Below are positions 41,186 to 45,252 of a stretch of 45,252 bases of DNA, piece after piece. Made by a program: the position numbers and the translations under genes. The notes below the pieces were generated by a model. It saw only the letters and a list, made by a program, of their open reading frames with translations. It had not been told where the DNA came from and ran no database searches. Each line of letters opens with the position of its first letter. Position 1 is the stretch's first letter. Origin of the DNA: an uncultured Bacteroidales bacterium (GTDB taxonomy: Bacteria; Bacteroidota; Bacteroidia; Bacteroidales; F082); NCBI GenBank assembly GCA_900318085.1, contig ONJF01000024.1, positions 1-45,252 of the forward strand, in the 5' to 3' direction.

Positions 41186-42496
41186 TCATGCATTAACATA
41201 CTCCAATATATTTCTGTACATTTCAGGCCAGCCTACCCAGCGTTTTTGGCCGCCAAGCGTCTCGTTATGAGTGAGATAAATAAACTTCCCTCCTACTGCT
41301 TTCACTTCGTCGACCAGTTGTTTGGCGAGGTCGAGTGAGGCCTCCACGTCGAGGTTGAGGTAGTCGCGCATGGTACCGTCCATCAAGGCGAAGGGATGCA
41401 CAAGCAGATTGGTGACCATATCGTTCTCCAGGTCATAGAAGCGGAACGTGTCGGCAATGCCTGCGCGGAATCCGGCTTGCGACGCGAAGCCCATCGTATA
41501 GTCGTCGCTGATGTCCAACTCGATGAGTTTCTGGTAACTTCGCGGCAGGTTCATCCTCAAGAAATGTTGGCGGCTCTTGGTGATTGGGCGGTGCAACACT
41601 TCCGACAGGCGTTCGATTTCCGTCCCCAACTTGTTAATATCCAGATAGGAGGAGAAAGAAGGATGGATGCCCACGTCGGCATAGTCGCCCAAGCGCTTGA
41701 TCAAAGACTGGAAAGCAGGCTTGCGGATGGAGATATTCTTGTCATTGGTGTCGTAATCGCCGCAAAGGATGAAATAGATCGGCTTGAGTTTGAACTCCTT
41801 CTGCAACGCGAACTGAAACTCAAAGGAATCGAAAGGGTCTTCCCTCTTCCCGCGCAACACTTGATGCCGTTCGCGGATATTATCACGGTCGCCCGACGCC
41901 ATATCCCGCACAAAGCCTCCCAAGGTACGATACAGTCCCTTGTGCTTGTAGGCCCAGGCGGCATCAATGTCATAGGTAGGGATGAACTCAAATTTCGCCT
42001 GTTTGACGGGCAATTCCGGATAATGTTCCTGCAGGCGTTTGCCCAAGGCTATAGCCCAGATATTGACCAAGGGCTTTTGGAGCATGCCGTTCTCGAACAT
42101 CCACGTCGACTCGGCACGGAAGCGGCCATAATTGTCGCGTACCTGTGAGAGATATTCCTCATAGCGCGCCACCAGGAAAAACGAGGCGGCAAACACGTCG
42201 AATGGCATGAGGTTGCCTTGTCCATAGACCGCATAAGGCGCCACCGTCCCTTCGAACCCCACCGTACGAAACGACTGCTCATGAATATGACGCTCAAAGA
42301 GCAGGTCGACCGACTTTATAAAAGGCTCATCGTTAATACGTTGTGGACCATAATGCAATTTAGGGCCATCAAAAGCCATAAATTGATCGGCATCGGTGAC
42401 CATATCAAATTCAAGGCCCAACAATTGCTTGAGCATCAAATCGAAAATATACATCACGCGACCGGTGACCTTCGGGACAAGAACCAACAATTTCAT
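41186..42496 (-). CDS. Polysaccharide deacetylase-family protein with N-terminal DUF7033-like domain
   Basis: 436 residues from the ATG at 42496 (MKLLVLVPKVTGRVMYIF). The N-terminal 130 residues (GPKLHYGPQR, FFLVARYEEYL) resemble the accessory domain found in Bacteroidota deacetylase-like proteins. The NodB-like barrel starts at IPTYDIDAAWAYKHKG (about 191-206), where the TYDID stands in place of the usual TFDDG metal motif; DVGIHPSFSSY (about 287-297) is the H-x-S metal motif and HPFALMDGTMRDYLN is near the end. It may remove acetyl groups from an envelope or capsular glycan. The -7 element is only 6 bases from this ATG, suggesting a nearly leaderless mRNA. Confidence 0.82.
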   Translation of the reverse strand: MKLLVLVPKVTGRVMYIFDLMLKQLLGLEFDMVTDADQFMAFDGPKLHYGPQRINDEPFIKSVDLLFERHIHEQSFRTVGFEGTVAPYAVYGQGNLMPFDVFAASFFLVARYEEYLSQVRDNYGRFRAESTWMFENGMLQKPLVNIWAIALGKRLQEHYPELPVKQAKFEFIPTYDIDAAWAYKHKGLYRTLGGFVRDMASGDRDNIRERHQVLRGKREDPFDSFEFQFALQKEFKLKPIYFILCGDYDTNDKNISIRKPAFQSLIKRLGDYADVGIHPSFSSYLDINKLGTEIERLSEVLHRPITKSRQHFLRMNLPRSYQKLIELDISDDYTMGFASQAGFRAGIADTFRFYDLENDMVTNLLVHPFALMDGTMRDYLNLDVEASLDLAKQLVDEVKAVGGKFIYLTHNETLGGQKRWVGWPEMYRNILEYVNA

Positions 42497-42501
42497 AGGC
42501 A

Positions 42502-42509
42502 CAAAAATA
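42502..42509 (-). promoter_or_regulatory. -7 element directly before the deacetylase start
   Basis: TATTTTTG on the minus strand with its last base 6 positions from the ATG; transcription should start at or just before the start codon. Confidence 0.55.
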
Positions 42510-42582
42510 GAAGGAATTTCAATGCCATCAACAATTGCGCAGAAAAATATCAAGCAACTCAGCTTGCCTTTTCTTTATAAAA

Positions 42583-42642
42583 CACGAATTATCAGAAATT
42601 TACCACAAATTGATTCATAAATTGATTTTTTGATAATTCGTG
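42583..42642. repeat. Inverted repeat in the deacetylase-dnaX divergent gap
   Basis: CACGAATTATCA (42583-42594) and TGATAATTCGTG (42631-42642) are perfect 12-bp complements around a 36-base AT-rich loop containing two AATTGATT words. It lies between two divergent promoters and could be an operator or another word-type element. Confidence 0.8.
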
Positions 42643-42725
42643 GATAATCCATGGCAATTCATGTTGGAAACGAACAGAATATTCTTTTTCCAAGACAATT
42701 TATGTAATCCAACGCCGAAAATTTG

Positions 42726-42733
42726 TATTTTTG
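42726..42733 (+). promoter_or_regulatory. -7 element for dnaX
   Basis: TATTTTTG on the plus strand, 27 bases before the ATG at 42760; it argues against the longer frame starting at 42640. Confidence 0.65.
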
Positions 42734-42759
42734 TCGGTTTAAAAAAGGGCTTTCCCGAT

Positions 42760-44676
42760 ATGGAAAATTTCGTCGTATCAGCAAGAAAATACAGACCGAT
42801 AACCTTCGACACCGTCGTGGGTCAAGGCTCGATCACCAACACACTGAAGAATGCCATCCGCAACAACACCTTGGCGCAGGCCTTCCTGTTTTGCGGACCG
42901 CGAGGCGTGGGCAAGACCACCTGCGCCCGTATCATGGCCAAAACCATCAACTGTCTCAACCCCACCGAGAACATGGAGGCATGCAACGAATGCGAGTCGT
43001 GCCGTGCCTTCAACAACAACGCCTCGTTCAACATCTACGAACTCGACGCCGCTTCCAACAACTCGGTGGAGGACATCCGCAGTCTCGTCGACCAAGTGAG
43101 GATCCCTCCGCAAATCGGACAATACAAGGTGTATATCATCGACGAGGTCCACATGCTTTCGGCGGCCGCTTTCAACGCCTTCCTGAAGACTCTGGAAGAG
43201 CCTCCGGCGTACGCCAAGTTCATCCTCGCCACGACGGAAAAACACAAAATCATCCCGACCATCCTGTCGCGCTGCCAGATCTTCGACTTCAAGCGCATCA
43301 CGGTGGACGACATCGCCAAGCACTTGGCCTATGTCGCACAAAGCGAAGGCGTCAATGCCGAACCCGAGGCGCTGAACATCATCGCACAGAAGGCCGACGG
43401 CGCCTTGCGCGACGCGCTCTCCATCTTCGACCAAATGGTGAGTTTTTCGGGCAAGAACATCACCTACAAGGATGTCATTGACAACCTCAATGTGTTGGAT
43501 TACGACTATTATTTCCAAATTGTCGACCACATCCTGCGCGGCGAGACCAGCGACATCCTGCTCATCTTGAACGATATCATCAGCAAGGGCTTTGAGCCCC
43601 AGCACTTTGTCAGTGGCATGGGCAACCATTTGAGAAGCCTCATGGTGTGCAAAGATCCCGCTACCGTGCAACTTTTGGAGGTCAGCGAGCAACTGCGGCA
43701 ACGATATCTGGCCCAGTCGCAGGCTTGCCCCATGCCTTTCCTCATCAGGGCTTTGGAGATCAACAACAAGTGTGACATCGACTACCGTGCCGCCAACAAC
43801 AAACGGCTGCATCTGGAGATTGCCTTGTTGAAAATGTGCGCCTTGTGCAGCCAGGCCTTGAACATGCCTACGGCACAGGCGCAACCTGCACAGATGCCAC
43901 AAAACAGACCTGCGCAACCGGTAAACCCTACAGTACCTAGCGGCGTTTCGACGGGCTCAACGTCCGCTGCTACAAAGGTCCCCGAGCCCGTGGTTACCAC
44001 CAAGGTCCCTGAGCCCGCGGTTACCACCAAGGTCCATGAGCCCGCAGTTACCACCAAGGTCCATGAGCCCGCAGTTACCACCAAGGTCCCTGAGCCCGTC
44101 GAAGGGCCGGCCCCCCAACCCAACAATTCAACAACTCAACAATCAACAATTCAACAACAAACCGCTCCCGTTTCGACGAGCTCAACGTCCGCTACCACCG
44201 CAACGTCCGCCCAGCCCTCCATCCGCCCCCGCGGCACTACCAGCAGCGTCAGCATCAACAAGGCGCTACAGCAGGCTGAGCAACAAGCAGCGGAAAAGGA
44301 AGAGACCTGGGACACGCCCTTTACGCAAGAGCAACTGACCGCTTCGTGGGCTGATTTCATCAACCGTTACAAGACCGTTTCGCCCAACTTTGCGGCTGCC
44401 TTAGGCAAATACACCCCAAAGTTGATTGGCACAACAGAAATACATTTCAGCGTCGACAACCTCCTCTTCGAATACGACACAGAGGGCATCAGCGCTTTAA
44501 AACATCACCTGAAGCAGAGTCTGCACAACAACCAGTTCGCACTGAAGCCAGAGGTGATGGAACATCCTGCAGAGATTGAGGCCTACACCGACAAGGACAA
44601 GTTTGAGAAGATGGTGGAAGAACGGCCGTTTTTGAGGACTTTGCAGACGGAACTTAAGCTTGAAGGAGATTTGTAA
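42760..44676 (+). CDS. dnaX: DNA polymerase III subunit gamma/tau
   Basis: 638 residues from the ATG at 42760 (MENFVVSARKYRP). Clamp-loader ATPase: Walker A GPRGVGKTT (about 46-54), a four-Cys zinc site (Cys 65 region, then CNECESC about 76-82), Walker B/DEVH in VYIIDEVHML (about 126-135) and the SRC arginine-finger motif in ILSRCQIFDF. Lid and collar domains run to about 375. Residues about 394-486 are an unusual linker made from repeats: five 9-residue units of the TKVPEPAVT type, then Asn/Gln/Thr-rich words. The tail (about 520-638) is the short Bacteroidota tau-like domain. No slippery A run for the short gamma form was noticed. Confidence 0.93.
   Translation: MENFVVSARKYRPITFDTVVGQGSITNTLKNAIRNNTLAQAFLFCGPRGVGKTTCARIMAKTINCLNPTENMEACNECESCRAFNNNASFNIYELDAASNNSVEDIRSLVDQVRIPPQIGQYKVYIIDEVHMLSAAAFNAFLKTLEEPPAYAKFILATTEKHKIIPTILSRCQIFDFKRITVDDIAKHLAYVAQSEGVNAEPEALNIIAQKADGALRDALSIFDQMVSFSGKNITYKDVIDNLNVLDYDYYFQIVDHILRGETSDILLILNDIISKGFEPQHFVSGMGNHLRSLMVCKDPATVQLLEVSEQLRQRYLAQSQACPMPFLIRALEINNKCDIDYRAANNKRLHLEIALLKMCALCSQALNMPTAQAQPAQMPQNRPAQPVNPTVPSGVSTGSTSAATKVPEPVVTTKVPEPAVTTKVHEPAVTTKVHEPAVTTKVPEPVEGPAPQPNNSTTQQSTIQQQTAPVSTSSTSATTATSAQPSIRPRGTTSSVSINKALQQAEQQAAEKEETWDTPFTQEQLTASWADFINRYKTVSPNFAAALGKYTPKLIGTTEIHFSVDNLLFEYDTEGISALKHHLKQSLHNNQFALKPEVMEHPAEIEAYTDKDKFEKMVEERPFLRTLQTELKLEGDL
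43940..44215 (+). repeat. Repeat-built linker inside dnaX
   Basis: CGGCGTTTCGACGGGCTCAA (43940-43959), then five 27-base units at 43975-44109 of the AAGGTCCCTGAGCCCGCGGT type, the last ending GTCGAAGGGCCG; then CAACAATTCAACAACTCAAC words (44120-44158) and CCGTTTCGACGAGCTCAACG (44167-44186). All stay in frame. Confidence 0.92.
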
Positions 44677-44679
44677 TAA

Positions 44680-44942
<263 letters not shown>

Positions 44943-44946
44943 AATA

Positions 44947-45252
44947 ATGAAGAAAAAACACATTATCGCCATGATGACATTATGTACAATGGCAGCAGGC
45001 TGCGCCGAGAAGGCAGTCGAGACACCTGAACCTGAACCCCAAAAAGAAGTTGTTCCAGCCATCGAGATGAGCAACATGGACACCGTAATCAACCCGGCTG
45101 AAGATTTCTTCCGCTTCGTCAACAACGAGTGGTTGAAGAACAACCCGATTCCGGAAGAGTACTCCACCTACGGAGCCTTCACTGAGATCGACCAACGCAA
45201 CGAGCTGCTGATCCAAGACATCATCAATGAGGTGTCGCAAGACACCAGCGCC
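44947..45252 (+). CDS. M13-family (neprilysin/PepO) metallopeptidase lipoprotein, N-terminal part
   Basis: 102 codons, running off the right edge. A lipoprotein signal (MKKKHIIAMMTLCTMAAGC, lipid Cys19), a Pro/Glu-rich spacer, then the M13 N-terminal signature NPAEDFFRFVNNEWLKNNPI and STYGAFTEIDQRNELLIQDI. Family members are about 670-700 residues with an HExxH zinc site that lies outside the window. Expected to be an envelope-attached oligopeptidase. Confidence 0.88.
   Translation, partial: MKKKHIIAMMTLCTMAAGCAEKAVETPEPEPQKEVVPAIEMSNMDTVINPAEDFFRFVNNEWLKNNPIPEEYSTYGAFTEIDQRNELLIQDIINEVSQDTSA

Noticed and set aside
42640-42759. N-terminal extension of DnaX by 40 codons
   Set aside because: A TATTTTTG promoter element at 42726 lies inside it, and MENFVVSARKYRP matches normal DnaX starts.
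43975-44109. Five regularly spaced 27-base units that might suggest a CRISPR array
   Set aside because: There are no unique spacers; the units are contiguous, in frame and translated inside dnaX.

Overview
The window looks like a chromosomal segment of an uncultured member of the Bacteroidota, most likely order Bacteroidales. The evidence is: many exported proteins ending in a type IX secretion (T9SS) C-terminal sorting domain; at least fifteen copies of the Bacteroidota -7 promoter element TAnnTTTG close to gene starts; a TonB-receptor-like outer-membrane barrel; the Bacteroidota-specific protein usually mis-named asparagine synthetase B; and a K+-dependent membrane pyrophosphatase. Base composition looks even, with no island of foreign composition. 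No rRNA, tRNA, CRISPR array, transposase or phage gene was seen.

Layout. (1) 1-3048, minus strand: a partner-switching signalling operon of SpoIIE-type phosphatase, RsbW-type kinase and STAS antagonist, ending in a RelA/SpoT-domain protein that runs off the left edge. (2) 3119-7592: a truncated phosphotransferase fragment, an aminotransferase, a DUF1573 protein and the ion-pumping pyrophosphatase. (3) 7698-11477, plus strand: a bifunctional-nuclease/UVR protein, a nucleoside permease, thymidylate synthase and dihydrofolate reductase. (4) 11497-22432, minus strand: four tandem C10 (streptopain-family) cysteine proteases of 758-1027 residues, each with signal peptide, inhibitory prodomain, intact Cys/His motifs, adhesin-like modules and a T9SS tail. 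(5) 22440-34630, minus strand: a secreted accessory region with five T9SS passengers of different folds that share near-identical signal peptides or tails, an outer-membrane barrel protein and two related small lipoproteins, one frameshifted. (6) 34724-45252: a membrane-bound TPR/HTH regulator, a helix-hairpin-helix protein, an SNF-family sodium symporter, uracil phosphoribosyltransferase, a small acidic protein, a GNAT/FemAB-like protein, a polysaccharide deacetylase, DnaX, and the start of an M13 peptidase lipoprotein.

Genes working together. Region 3 is a coherent pyrimidine/folate set (nucleoside uptake, dTMP synthesis, recycling of the dihydrofolate that ThyA produces), and upp in region 6 adds uracil salvage. 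Regions 4 and 5 would feed the T9SS with proteases and surface proteins; the T9SS machinery itself is not in the window.

The most unusual signal is between the genes. At least a dozen intergenic gaps are built from short reiterated words, a different word at each site (GAATGTG, AACTGAC, AGCTATC, GTTAGCACG, AACTCTA, GACACGG, GAATGAT and others), mixed with palindromes such as GGTCCCTGAGCCCGTCGAAG. The same palindromes also sit in frame inside genes: in the DnaX linker, in a lipoprotein N-terminus, in a helix-hairpin-helix protein and inside one T9SS sorting tail. A separate perfect 25-bp tandem duplication shifts the frame at the very end of another T9SS protein and replaces its natural C-terminus.
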